Of a DNA stretch of 64,000 nt, positions 12,310 through 26,100 are shown piece by piece. The first letter of the stretch is position 1, and every line of letters starts with the position of its first letter. This stretch comes from Mactra quadrangularis (lineage: Eukaryota; Mollusca; Bivalvia; Venerida; Mactridae), in assembly GCA_025267735.1 (NCBI GenBank), contig CM046303.1, positions 45,955,380 through 46,019,379 of the forward strand, written 5' to 3'. The position numbers and the translations under genes were made by a program. Below the pieces are notes generated by a model that was not told the origin of the DNA, did no database searches, and was given only the letters and a program-made list of their open reading frames with translations.

Positions 12310-13212
12310 CAGTAAAAACACTGAAAACCGGACCTGGCCCGGACTGACCAAAAAGTCCGGTTTTCAGAGGATTCCGGTTTTCAGAGGTTTATATAGAATA
12401 ACTAATTAAACATAGCTATGGGTTTGTTAGGACATTTTCCTACATTAAATGGATGACTAAGCTATATCTTAATTTATTTTTTATTAAAGTTTGGTCAATT
12501 TTGGTTTGGCAAGTGTCAATTTACTGAGAAAAGAGAAAATTTACATTTAAATGTACATGTTATCAATGGACTTTAAATGCATTCAAATAAATAATTGATA
12601 AATATAGATGTTATTCTCATTTTAATTGAATGCATATACATGTAATCACATAACAACTTCTTCTCTTCTTCTTCTTCATAACAACAATAACAACATCATA
12701 TAAACTATTTTCCAATATCTTACTCAAAATAAAAAAATAGACATCATTATTTCCTTACAACTAACAAACTTCAGTAATTTTGCAAACAAACATCTAGCCT
12801 CTTTATTTGTATAAAAACAATATTTGAAATTAAAAGATTTTCACAAATTATGTCTGTACAACAATACATGTTTATACAAAAGAAACATTATAAGAATCCT
12901 AAACAATGACAGACAAGTGTTTTTCACACCTGTATAGATAAATTGCTTGGATATTTAATTAACAATTGACATCTGCCAGGGATTATGATTAACTAACTGT
13001 TACAATACACAGAAAGTTGACACTTGGTGTCCAGTTTTCAGAGGATTATTAATGCATATTTATTATTAGAAGCCATGGCAAAAGGTCCGGTATTCGAAAT
13101 TTAGAGTTTCCGGTTTTCAGAGGATATTTTTCAATGCATTTAATAGGGAAAAATCGTCCGGTTTTCAGAGGATTCCGGTTTTCAGAGGGTCCGGTTTTCA
13201 GAGTTTTTATTG
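12310..13212. mobile_element. Non-autonomous pogo/Tigger-like DNA transposon
   Basis: Terminal inverted repeats CAGTAAAAACACTGAAAACC and the complement of GGTTTTCAGAGTTTTTATTG, flanked by TA on both sides (12308-12309, 13213-13214). About 900 bp with no transposase frame. Internal copies of CCGGTTTTCAGAGGATT occur near both ends. Confidence 0.8.
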
Positions 13213-13667
13213 TACTATAATAACTTATTGATATAATTTTGAAGCAATACAACATATCTGAAGAACCAATATATATTGTTCCAAGATGAACTGATGGTAC
13301 ATGGTATTTACTGGTACATGGTATGTCCAATCACTACTCTCAAATAGTTTTCTTTTTTATGATTGTTACTAATCTACTGGTATTGGTTCAGTTCCCTAGC
13401 GTGGCATACTTACGTAAAGCTTGTTCATGCAATAATTTGAACGGTCATCCTCCACCATACCTCTGATTCCAAACCATAAGGTAGAGCAGCTGTCAGTTAC
13501 TGTCGCAAGTATACGAAAATACTTACTGGTTACAAAGATATGTAGAGGCCTAGCCTTACCATCAATGGTGCGTTGTCTAATCGCCGTGAGGTAACATGAT
13601 GCTTTGGCGTCAACCCATCAACAAAAAAAGCAATAAAATAAAAACTATGATTATCATTTTTATCGTG

Positions 13668-14185
13668 TGGTCAATAAAATAATTAGTTTACCTTTAAGTC
13701 TGTTAATGTCATATAATTCATTTTAGCTCAAGTCTTCAAGATGTTTTAACGAATCTCTCCTTAGGAAAAACGCCTTAGTAAACTTGCTAGGTGAAATAAA
13801 GTAATGTTATAGGTCTGTCCGAAATAATTAATTATTGTTGATGGGTATTTGTGTTAAATCAGAATTGATGACAATGACACACCATCAGCAATAATAGAAA
13901 CTAAAGTAGAAAGATTGACCGATTGATGATATGTCTATGTCATTGTCAACTTACCAAGTAATCAATGACAAAATCTGAAGATTTTCAAAATAAGATTATT
14001 ATTTACGCAACAAATAGGTCACACAACATTTGTCTAGATATTTCTTATTTGTATTTTATATACTAGTGAATTCTTTATACGTATAAAGGTTCACATTTGC
14101 CATTGTTTTGTCTCTCTGTGGTTGCTGCTGTTCTGTTTTCGTCTTTGTAACTGTTTGTATATTTAATGTAGAGGTTCAAAATGAT
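13668..14185. repeat. ~500-bp direct duplication, copy 2
   Basis: Partner of 11785-12295. The two copies bracket the pogo/Tigger-like element at 12310-13212 and about 450 bp of other sequence. Confidence 0.9.
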
Positions 14186-15175
14186 TATATAGCTTCTGGT
14201 GTACATGGTTATCAATTTCTTCAACTTTAAGTATCCTAAATGCTACTTTAATTCTTGAACAATTTCGAGACAATTCACTATATTTGTAGCATTTATATGG
14301 TTGGTTATGTAAACTGATGGTGGTAAATAATTGCTTAATATACATAACTAGTAAATGGTATTCTCTTTTAATGATTTCAAACGCGTGAAAATCTCAAAGG
14401 ACACGTGACATCGACAGAACGAAAATTTAATAAAGTCAGAGACATTAACAATAATTTCAGCGTTTAGTCCCTAATCTGTTATATTTAGTATTTAGGCATA
14501 ATACTACTAAAAATAACTGAGGATATGTATTATAATTTTTAATGAATATATATTGAATTAGTTTTCCTATTGTCTATTTTAACAGTTACAGCCGTAGTGT
14601 AGAGGTAGATGTATATAACAGAACTTTGAGTCCGTTTTTTGGCGTCGTTAAACACTGGCAAGATTTTTTTTTATCTGAAACATTAAATACAAACTGCATA
14701 ATATGTCAATTCATAAATTTATGTTTGGTTTTGAGTAATATCTAATATATGTACATTTATATTGTAATGTTGTAACATATGCCATTTTGGATAATTTGAG
14801 ACAAATCGAAATCGGAATTATAAATATACAATGGCTCTTGTTATCCTAATTAAGTTGTAATTTATTGTAATATTTTATACTATTCATGTATGGAGGCATA
14901 AAAGTCAAATAATCCTGAGAAATATTCAAGTTGTCGGCTTTATAGCCTTCGTGACAATACCAATGAAAATCAAAGTATTGCAATACAGATAGACTTTCGT
15001 GCACATTAAACCCTAACAAAGCATACTAATGATTACTCCTTACACGTTAGATTCAAGTACGAATCGAGCACGGCAAAAATGCGGGAGAAGTGTTTATCTT
15101 ACAGTATTACTGCCAAATATTATAAAGAGTTTACTTCCCTCTTCTTGCCATACAAAATCTGTTTATTATTATTAA
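14186..15175. other. AT-rich intergenic sequence
   Basis: Contains a GAGTCCGTTTTTTGGCG fragment near 14630 resembling family C SINE ends, and a segment near 14965-15005 (AAAATCAAAGTAT...GACTTTCGTGCACA) shared with 57446-57485. Confidence 0.4.
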
Positions 15176-15250
15176 TATATACCGCATTTGTATAGCGCTA
15201 TTTTCATATTGAATATATGTTCAAAAGCGCTTCACAATCTTGAAGTACAG
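15176..15250 (+). mobile_element. Fragment of a dispersed retroelement (GCGCT motif)
   Basis: TTTGTATAGCGCTATTTTCATA followed by CAAAAGCGCTTCACAAT resembles the conserved end segment of animal LINE/SINE elements. Only one copy here, so this is tentative. Confidence 0.35.
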
Positions 15251-16000
15251 TTTTCTCCTGTATACTTAGCATACAAATTCTATAGGTACATGAGTGCAGT
15301 TAAATATAATAAATATGATACAATAATGTAAAACAACTTAAACACCATGTAATACAATGAATGACCGCAGTATCATTGCATTAAACAGCTATAGATATTA
15401 TCAATATATTAATCATTTTATTGCTCTTACTTCAAAAACTTTTCAACATGGAATTTAATTTTGATTTGCCGTGGTTATTATCCGAAGTATATCACTAGAT
15501 TGATACATATGTATATTACTTAGTGTATTAACGAGGTTTGACTACGCCCCTCCCACAAGCTTATCAATATGAGTTAACACCTGTCACTGACGGAACTACT
15601 TTTATCGCCAAAAAATTGACTGCGTAGTAAATCAGAGAATCATGTATCACTCCGCAGGTTAAACTTGTCAGACATTTTCGTCGATAGTTTTCAATTTGTA
15701 GTTTAACTTATATAATAAGCCTTTCGGCGAAATCGCCGTAGGTCTACAAATTGTTAGGGAAAGCTGGTAAAACAAAGCTGGTAAAAACAATGATTGGATC
15801 ATGGCCCGAGGACTGTTATAAAGTAAAAAAGAACAGTACTGTAACCAGTCTTAACTCTGATAACAACAAATACGACTAGGTTCATTTTTCCATCTTTTTG
15901 TCATAAATAGTAATTATGAATGATACATAATTATGATAATACAATATCTCACAAAAACATGACAACTAATCATATTTATAACACACTAACATATAAACAC
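15251..16000. other. AT-rich intergenic sequence
   Basis: Nothing recognised except short inverted motifs (GGCGAAATCGCC near 15725). Confidence 0.4.
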
Positions 16001-16288
16001 AATAACTAGGGGTTTAACAATTGCAATTTGTTAGAAAATGCGTAGTTTAAAACTAACTATTACTCGTTTCGACAAAAGTTTAACCAAAAAAGCACAATAT
16101 GAAAATTTAAAGTTTTTAACACATTTTTACAAACCTTTAAATTTCGGATTCTGATAAAAACAACCAGGATGGCAAATGACTGTGTACAAAATCCGGTTCA
16201 GGGAAAATCGAACTGGTTAAAAACCGTCAGAATTCGTATTGCAATATTAATCGGTATATCGGCTAACCGTTACACCCCTAAATAACTA
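16001..16288 (-). mobile_element. hAT-like MITE with 8-bp target duplication
   Basis: Ends TAGGGGTTTAAC and the complement of GTTACACCCCTA, flanked by a perfect direct repeat AATAACTA (16001-16008 and 16281-16288). An 8-bp duplication is the hAT signature. Its interior matches, in inverted orientation, the element at 24036-24480. Confidence 0.8.
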
Positions 16289-16835
16289 ACAACAGCTAAC
16301 ATTTACTCGAGATATTAATTTGTAGTTTAATCTATTTACATCATTGATAAGGTAATATGTGTGAAGCAACCCTCACAGCTTTAGAGTGTGCAACTCTGAA
16401 TGAAATCATGAACATCTTTCTATTTGACTTAATTCCTGAAACGTCGATAATTTTGTTTTATTCGTTTCGTGGCAAAAATTAACAGTCTTCATCTAATAAG
16501 ATATAATCTTGTGACTAGGATAGTGGAAACTGGCGTCAGCATCCAAACTACAACAACATTATCAACCCTTGTGTTAACAATACGTGCTCTCGTCTTGTTT
16601 CTAATAGGTTGTGTTTGACGCTCATTTTAACAAATTTTTTAAAGTAAATTATTGAATTAACAATATTGATATTCACATTTCACTCGTGTGTCTATTCTAC
16701 GTGTTAACATTCTTTAAAACAAATAGACAGTCAACAAAATCTTGGATTATGGACTTAAATATAAAACCAACAAAACTCTGGCCAATTATATAAAAATGTT
16801 AAAAAATTCGATAAGTCACAATTTGAAGTAGCATT
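16289..16835 (-). other. 3' flank/UTR of chitinase 1
   Basis: AT-rich; contains a candidate AATAAA at 16457-16462 on the minus strand. No other gene seen. Confidence 0.4.
16457..16462 (-). terminator. Candidate polyadenylation signal of chitinase 1
   Basis: Minus-strand AATAAA about 374 nt past the stop codon. It is the nearest canonical hexamer I saw, but this AT-rich sequence offers chance matches. Confidence 0.3.
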
Positions 16836-17131
16836 CTACCATCCTTGTGGTGCCTGTACATTGCATCTTTTTACATTATGTTTGTAATCACAAACTCTAA
16901 ATTGTTCATCATAGGCAGTACCAGCGGGACAAGCTCCAGGGTATTCATTGCCACCAACACATTCTACATATTTACTACAATCAGTAGGGTCAGGATGAGT
17001 ACCATCGAGTTTACCAGCACATAGACTGGCTACTTCAGGTTGTGTAAATTGTTGTATTGGTGATATTGGGCCAGCATTTGTACCAAATATTTGTGATGTA
17101 GCTTTTTCTGCTGCAGTAGCCATCGTTTGTT
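16836..17131 (-). CDS. Chitinase 1 exon 12: second CBM14 and stop
   Basis: 296 nt, phase 1 to stop TAG at 16836-16838. Residues 705-757 form a second six-Cys CBM14 (C705, C719, C725, C735, C748, C757). The protein ends APQGW. The acceptor has a long T tract plus CAG. Confidence 0.94.
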
Positions 17132-20100
17132 CTGAAAAAAAAACAGAGGAGAAATGGTAATACTTCATGTTTATCTAAGCAAGATTAAAATATTTGAATC
17201 AACAATTATAAATAGTAATTTCACGTGTCAATCTTAAAAAGGGCGTTGTCAGTGTTTCTTTAGATGAAAAATAATGTGTCGGAATTTTCTGATATGTTGC
17301 AGTCTTGCATACACGTAGATATAAATATATTGAACCTTCCATTGCAACTTGCCATCATTTTAATGGTTAAAAAATCAAAATTTCCCGTATATAAGTTACG
17401 TATTAAACTTATTGTAATTTATCTACAAATAATTTAAATAAACATATGTGTAAACTTTAGCTGATCTTTCGCTTTTCTTTTTTACATAACTTATGTGTCA
17501 AATGTAACAATTGCTAGTAAGACGTTCATTGACCGTGCGCAGAATGTTCCTACTTACGCATTAAAGTGTTTGGTCCTCCAGTCATTGATGTTAAAGCTTT
17601 CCAGAATTCAGCAATCCATGCTGACCAATCTAACCAAGGTGGTGTTGGTTGTGCAATAGGTGACTGTGTGGTAGGGAATATTGGTCGTGGCCTCTGTGTA
17701 AATGTTGGTCTGGCTATATGTCTTGGCTTTTTAGTAGTAGGTCTTCTTGTCGTTGTAGGTCTTGGAGTAGTTGTTGTTGTGGTAGGGCGTCGCGTTGTAG
17801 TGGTAGTAGTTGTAGTTGTTGGCCTCGTTTTGGGAATAATTACAGCAGGTGCTTTCACAGGTAGTTTCTTAGTACATGGAACGTTGTCTGGCCAGTCACA
17901 GAAATTGTTTACTGAATTCCAGCGTAAAGGTGGAGAACACGTAAACTTAAAAGATAGTCCGCTAGCACATATGAAATAGTCTTCGCATGAATCTGGACTT
18001 GGGAAATATGTGTTTTCATTTGGTGGACATTTGAATTCATTTGTCAGATGAGGTAAATCTGAAATTAAAGAATGATACATTTTATTTTGGTAAATGTTTT
18101 TGATTTTGTTTATTACATCACCGAAAACGTTTTGCGTTAATTAACAGGAGTGTGCTAAGTAATGGTGTGGTAAAAGTGGTAGTTCGATTTTCAACTATCA
18201 TAGGTTATATCCTTCCATGGAAACTCAATGTGCAACTTCGATTTTCCTTCCTACATAAAAAGTAGTCAGTTTCTTGTGTAAGAGCACTCGCCAAATGAAT
18301 ACTAAAGACTAGGAAATGTGATAAGTCAGCGTTCATAAACGTAAATAAAGTTTAATCCAGTGACCATCATCCATAGGGATCACAGATTATTGCAGTGAAA
18401 TATATTTTCCCTCAACAACCACATCTCAATAACATTCATTTGAACATGGTGTTTTTCTTTGCTTTTGCTACAATCTCTTATAGACAGGATGTTCTGTATA
18501 AAAGATATTACATTCAATGTTACTTACTTGGTGGGGCTGTGGTCGGTGGGGGTGGGTTCTGCCAGTTGTTGTTGTTGTTGTTAAGGTTATTTGTATTGGA
18601 GTTCCAATCAGTGTTGACAGGGTTAGTGTTAGCATTCCAGTCTGTATTGAGATTGTTGGTATTAGTGTTCCAATCAGTATTGGTGTGTGTATTAGTGTTA
18701 CTGACACCCCAATCATTGTTGGTATTCCAAGCACCATTGTTGTTATTATTTGTATTGGCACCTGGTAATATTGGCGATAGTGCTAGGTCTGCATTAACTC
18801 TGTTTCTGTAATTAAATAGAACGTAAATATACATTTAATGCCGTGTAACTCCATGTTTTATAAAATGATATAAGGGAAAGTAATATGTGTCATGTATTGG
18901 TAAGCTTATTCGACAAATACAATAGAAAATCATGTAAATATACTTGTATATCGATATAAATATATGCATGCGTCATTTGTATTGTTATTTCTAATCAGGA
19001 CAAAATACATTGGCAGATCCGCTCGTCAAATATTTGGTTCTTTGTAAATAGAAATTACAAATACGCAAATTTCATTTTAAAGTTGTTTTGAACCTTTGAG
19101 ATCATAAATATATGCATTAAACAACTGCAAGCTAATGTTTGCACTTCGCAGCTTAAAAAATAATGTTTTATAATTATAAAACCTGTTCTGGCCCATGACA
19201 AAAACGTCGCTACCAGAAATAAATATGTAAATAACGTATACTACATGTTCCTTATTAAACATAGATCAGTTGTTTCCTAAGTCAAATGAAATATGACGGT
19301 ATTTATCAAGCTAAGCATTTCTGTCTATACTTACGGTCTAGATTTTGGTGGTAATGCAATAGCTCCACGTAGTTCATTATTTATTGCATTCATGAGTGGA
19401 TACTTTCCTTGACCGCACATGGTACCTTTAAAGTCATCTAAATCTAAAGCCCACACCATAACACCAGCAAATCCATTCTGTTTCATCCATTGTACCTGTA
19501 CGTAGAGGAAATCATTTACATTATAATATGGTAATTCTTTACTATGCGTTTTTAATTGTTTTTTACAACTACGGGGTTTCAAGTGTTCGATCAATACGTT
19601 AATTAAGTCAAAATGGCAAACAATGTGAAATAATGCTATATTTAATGAGTTACATGACATAAAGCCAACCCTTGATTCATCTTCTTCAATAACATTTGCT
19701 AATCGACGAGATCAAATAGTGATTGCGCGATGTAGAATTGGTCATACCAGGTTAACACATTTATACCTTCTCAAAAGAGTGGAAGCACCTAAATGTATAC
19801 CATGTGACGAGCAATGTAAAACACGTTATGCTTGATTGTCAGGATCTTAAATACATCCGTGACAAACATTTTAAGGTTAACTAAGAGGATTTTTTTGCAG
19901 TCGGTACCATCATATACGATACTAGACTATCTGAAGGAAATAAATATTTATCATAAATATAGGACTTAAAACCATTATAATTCGGTTGCATTAAAAGTAT
20001 CATCAATTGCTTTCGGCGCGACGTAGCCTTTCTGTGTTGGTAAACCGTAAAGCCCAAACAAACAAACAACTACGGGGTAGATTTTGTATCAATTAAATAG

Positions 20101-23100
20101 CCATATTGCTCAGTGATTGTTGAATACTTATTTCCTATAAAGTTGTCATTATCAGAGCAATGTTTTGCAGCTTCTAAGCTTCTAGAGTTCCTTGACAATT
20201 TTTAGGTTTTTTTAACGAAGACTGTGTACGAGCAAATTTTAACACGTTTGAAGTAGAATGCAAAATGAATGGGAAATTGAACTCATTAGCATTAACTAGC
20301 TCAATCAAATATATGCATATAAATCAATACTATTTTATTTCCATAAAAACACGAACCCTTTTTCTAGGAATGAAATAAAAAGATTGATCTAACTAACATG
20401 AAACAATAGTTTGATGTCGCGCATGTTGTGTGGTATTAAAACCTGTGATCTTTCACACAGTAAGAAATCACTCAATCTTATAATGATTTGTTTCAACCAA
20501 TTAGCATGCACAAGGCTGATCAAAAGAATGTTGTTGTTTTTTGCATATTGTCATCTCTCAGCGGTTTATTTATGATGTTTAATACACATATTCTTAAACA
20601 CACTCTTTATAAAAGAAATGATATATTACAATACGGAAAATCACGGAGGGAACCTTAGAATTTTTTAATTCTGTTATTTCATGTGTGCCGAGCATTAATA
20701 ACAAAGTGATAGATTAGGTAATAAATAGTGCGAAATATTCACTTCCTCGAATGTGCAAAATGTTTTGAACAAATGCACAAGTGTATTGTATATGTTTATG
20801 CATTTGTAAGAATATGACGAAATTCATCCATATATACAAAATAATATGACAAGTGTCGAAAAGCATCTTATTCATACATTTGTGGTCGACTAATAAATCA
20901 AATGAGAAAATATGCATTCATCATCATGTTCCTGTTTGCCAATAGCAAACGACATATGATAGAGAAAACATGGCTAACATTTGACCGTATTGACGTCATT
21001 TTGATAACGTCATGTATATAATATCCTACTTTCCCTTACTTGTTTCTTTTTCTTGCTCATACTTACATGACTTTGATATACTTACCATCTATTCCCTTAC
21101 TGTTTTTCCTCCTGGTTTGAATTATATTAAAAAAAATTGATATGAGTACTAAATTAAATGTGTATGTACATGTATATACTTGAAAAACAAACTCACTTGT
21201 GTCCTCAAAGAAAGATTGATTACGTATTGTGACCCCTCACAGCGGTTACTTACGTCTGATTGAATGCAAAGGATGGTGTTACCGGTGCGTGGAGTGTTAT
21301 AAGAAACCAAACTGATCATTTATCAACATATGGCAATCAACTTACCTTTATTCTTAAACTATCGACGTCATCATAACCAACCCATTGTGTTCCTTTCACA
21401 ACATAGGGTGCTTCCTGTTCTTTGATATAATATGTATTGGCTCCTTGTTTGATCATGTTACATATCTATATAATAGAAAGTTAGTTTTGATTGCTACTAA
21501 GTAGTACATAGCTAATGCAATCTTTGAATGATTAGCAGCTAATTTAGTTCCGATAATCTACGAAATTCATTTTGTAGTATCTTAGACAATGAACCAAATA
21601 ATTATCAACGCTTCTAGGTGCGTTGATATAAAAATTTATCAAGATTTGAGCATTTTGTAGTCGACACCGGTTGCCTTAAGCCAATCAAAACGATGCATTT
21701 GAGGTCACATGATAAGAAATTGGCCGTGAAAAAGTAAAAACAGGTGTGTGTGTGTGAATGGACTCGTCTCCGCCATGAACAAGTTGTTGACTAAAATCAA
21801 GCTGGCGCATATATAGTCAATAGCAGGCATCAGCAGATGTGTAGGAAGGCTACAAACCACTAAATATTTTAGCGGACATTTAAAACATTTTCATGCAAGT
21901 ATTTTTGATCGGAAAAAAGTAAAATTTACAAAGATAACTAATCAATTGTAAATAGACTTGTTCATCGAAATCAGTATTTATTTTATATTCATAACATCCG
22001 CCCCGTTAGCAAATGAATATTAACCACAAAATATATACATCTATGAAGAAGACATCAAACACGGCTGAGCGTTGATTTCAAGCATTTTTGGAAATGCTAA
22101 TACTTGTTAACTACCTAGTCTTATTACTAGGGGAATAGTGTCGGGCTTTAAAACGATAATATTACGTGATTAAACCATAACTAATTTACTTGGTACCAAA
22201 TATTGTTGTCCTGTATTTAGAAATACGGCCGGCTATTTTTTAACCAGTGACATGGATACCTATGTTATTTATGTATTTGCCTTAACTGATGTACGCGGCC
22301 GCTCTTCGAATAATCTCATTGAAACCATTTATCAACCCATCCTTAACAGTATGTTTTCCTCTGTGATGTTTTAATTGAAATATGTTATTACGAGTGAAAT
22401 GAATTTATTTGTTAAACTAGGCCACAAAAATTAATTAAAGAACTAATAAAATTAGCTTTTATGTTTGTGCAATGGAACTAATAAATGTTATACCTAACTA
22501 AATATGAACTAAATTTATATAAAATTTATAACAAGGGAGACGAATCATGGTAAATTATTGCCAGAAACATTATTTTTTTACCCGTAGAGTTCTGATACTT
22601 GTCAGTTGTGCATTTCGTAAGAATTTATACTTTGAACTTATTTCTGCAGAGATGTATCGTATCTTACATTTCAAGGAGTCTTAAACCAAACAAACCGTAA
22701 GAATCAAGTAATTCTTACTTGAGTAAAAATACAGTAAATACGTTTAGTCCAGAGCATCTTATTACAATTGATGTAAATCTATACCATTCTATGGTTTATT
22801 TCATGACATAAAACAATGGTTTACATGTGTTTGGAATTTCATGCACTCTAATTTTCATCTGTGTAACCATGTTGAACCAATCTTCAGGCAAAATTTAAAA
22901 AGACTGTACTTATTTTAAAATGTGTTGTTTTCTACTGTAAGCCACTCATTACAAATGCTATGGATAAACTTTATTTAACTGTCAGTGGCGCATACATTAA
23001 CACCGCTGTCGTTCATAAGTATGGCTATCTTTTTTTCGATCGTGTGTCGAAGATATTTCAATTAGTATTAAAATAAGGGAGAATAGTGTATGCCCCACTG

Positions 23101-26100
23101 ACTGTTGACTTAAATTCAACAACAAGAAGATATCAGCATTTACATACCTCATAGTAGGCAAGGAATCCTCCTTCTCTTGTAAATTTGCCAGCTTCACCTT
23201 TTCCCTTAACTTGTGCCATTAAACCATTATCATAGGGATCTTTTAATGTAAATGATCGACCATATAATCCCATACCAATAATAAGTTTACTTTTAGGACA
23301 TCCATTTTGTACCCAATAATTAGCTGCCCAGTCCTGAAATACAGTAGAACAGTCCAGCAAAATGAACTTATACGGTCTGTCATGAGTTTCGCCTTCTGTC
23401 AACATGTCCCTGGAAACGCTTAATCTCTAGATTTAGCTGTTAACCATTTACACGCCACACACTTGTGTCAGAGACTGTACACCTACATGATTTAGAATCA
23501 GCGGTAGAAGGTAAATGGCTGCAGAAATTGTTTCAAATCTAGGCACTACGAGAATAAGCCCATTCCGGGAATCCAACCCACGACCCCTCGATGAGTAGAC
23601 TTGTGAGCTACTGACTGAGCTAGTCGGGTGGAACATAATTTCATTTAATATGTTACCAAAATGAATGCGTATTGTTGGGTCAAAATGCTGAAAGTGTGTA
23701 ATGTAAAACCGCGTCGTATGTCAAATTGATGAAGAATATGTTGTATTAACAATCATTGATGATTATCTTACCATGTTCAAATATCTTTGATTACCAGTTT
23801 CACCGGAGTGAGCAAACAATGGACTATTGTGACCAGTTATATCTTCCCAACTACCGTGTAAATCATAGGTCATAATACTGATGAAATCCATATCTCTGAA
23901 AGTAGGTAGAACATGCTACTGTTAAAAGAATGCAACGTTTTAACAAATATACTATGTAAATATGAATTTCAAAATGTAGTTTTTATTGGCTTCATATAGC
24001 AATAGTCACAGCCTAATGACATTTTGGTAAAAACTTAGGGCGTAACGGTTAACCTAATATACCGGTTAATATTGCAATATGAATTCATACGGGTTTTAAC
24101 CGGTTCGTTTTTTATCTGAACCGGTTTTTGTAGTTATGTGCCGTACTGATTGTTTTTATCAGAATCTGAATCTAAATATTTGAATAAATGTGTTGAAAAC
24201 TTGAACCTATCTACTTGTGCTTAAATATGATAAACATTTCGTCAAAGGAGAGAATATTTTTTTGAAAAGTCTGTTTCAAAATAAGCATTTTCTAACATGT
24301 AATCCTTTTTACACAAAGCATTGAAATATTTGGATAAGATATTACTTTAAAATATTTGTAACAATGAATGTGCATTGCTTCATGCTCTGCATGTCTGCTT
24401 AAAACCCGATACGAGTCTTGCATATTGCAATATATTGTCATGCGATTTTAACTGTATTGTTACACCCCTCTTACACGTCTCTAAGATTGAATAGACACAA
24501 TTGACCATGATAAAATAATAAATTATTTGTCATTGTCAACGGAAAATAGACTTTGTACAAATGACTTAAAATATGCTACATGTTTAATATATCGAGGGCT
24601 GTCCGCAAGACTGTAGTAATCCGCTTTTTCCTGCAATGCTCTTACTACAATTTTGTAGACAACCCTCGGTATATTTGTTGTATATTTGATGCACAGGGCA
24701 TGTATTACATTGTGTTTGTCTTGATTGTTCCCTTTTGAAATGATTTTTGTTAATATATTGTATATAAATACCTTTTCTCAGTGTCAAATTATATTTAAAT
24801 GGATACCAACTATTAAATTAAGTATTGCTTTGAAGGTTGAGAAATAAACAGACATGTATAACTACGCTTTTTTAAAGTATATTATCATAAAATACGAGCA
24901 AAGTCAATATTTGCACGATATCATGACAATTTTCAACACTCAACAATAAGCTTAATTGAATTAACATTTTACAAATTAAATTGAATTATGCAAGATTTAC
25001 CAATGTCGTTAGCTACAATTACATAACTAGGGTATTAAAACAACTCTGCTTCTGTCATATGCAAACGAAGTTTTAGAAACCTTAGATAGCAAACCGACGA
25101 ACTTGTGCTTACATTTACGTGGCCTAAACACAAACGTTTCTATTTAAGGATTCGTCGGAAAACAACAATTATTACCGTACAAAAACATGCTTGTATACAA
25201 AACAATGTACATGCATGCACATGTACAATACATTAAAGTTTTGATACAACTTATGTTTTGCGTGTCCTATAGTACACCAAATTGTCATATACAAGTAAAC
25301 AAACAGTAAAACATATTATCTTTAGTATATAACATGGTCTTGCCTTTTTTATATTTTATGTCTTTAATAAGTCACTTTAATGCGTTCTATAATACTTTAT
25401 TGTGCGTATTAAGAGTTGAATTATTTGTTCACTTATAACCTTAGTCTATCGTCTGTCTCGTTGACGCAAAAACTATGATGAATGCTTATTTGCATTAAAA
25501 GACGAAGTACCGCTGTTATATGTTTGATTAATAGTACATATATACAGAAACAATATTTCAGTGAACGCGTCCCACGTGAGTTGAATATGTACTGTATGTA
25601 TTGTTGTAGGTTGACTTACTTTCATACATACATTGTGCACTTAAAATGCAAGCTGTGCAGCAGGTGGATTAGCTCACTATATAACTAAATCATCTGCAAA
25701 CGTGTCAAACATCTTATCATTTTAATATGGAATGTATGATAATTTTAACATGGAATTCGTTTTATTCATTATAATTATACAAGCGCTCCATTGCTCTCTA
25801 CAATAAAATATCGAGTGTTTATTAGTATGCGAAGTCTTGAATTCTCAAATGTTGACAACAAGACGCATGAACAAAGTTCATATTCATAGTTTATTACATC
25901 AGGAACGTTAAGTAAATATATACGTTAATGAGTGTTGTCCATGCATTGCATAACTAAATAATAGGGCTGAATTTCATAGTTTTGCATCTTGGGGATAGAT
26001 GGTTAGTGATTCAATACCAGTATTATAAAAAAACATAAAAATGGGTGTTCAATTTAACTAAAGTAAATAATAGTATAACTAATGTACTGACGAAAGACTA

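Noticed and set aside
17566..17979. 137-codon plus-strand frame
   Set aside because: Antisense to the Thr-rich chitinase 1 exon; its Val/Gly runs are the complement of ACN codons.
18395..18811. Plus-strand frames over the Asn-rich exon
   Set aside because: Shadows of the low-complexity linker on the other strand, without splice or homology support.
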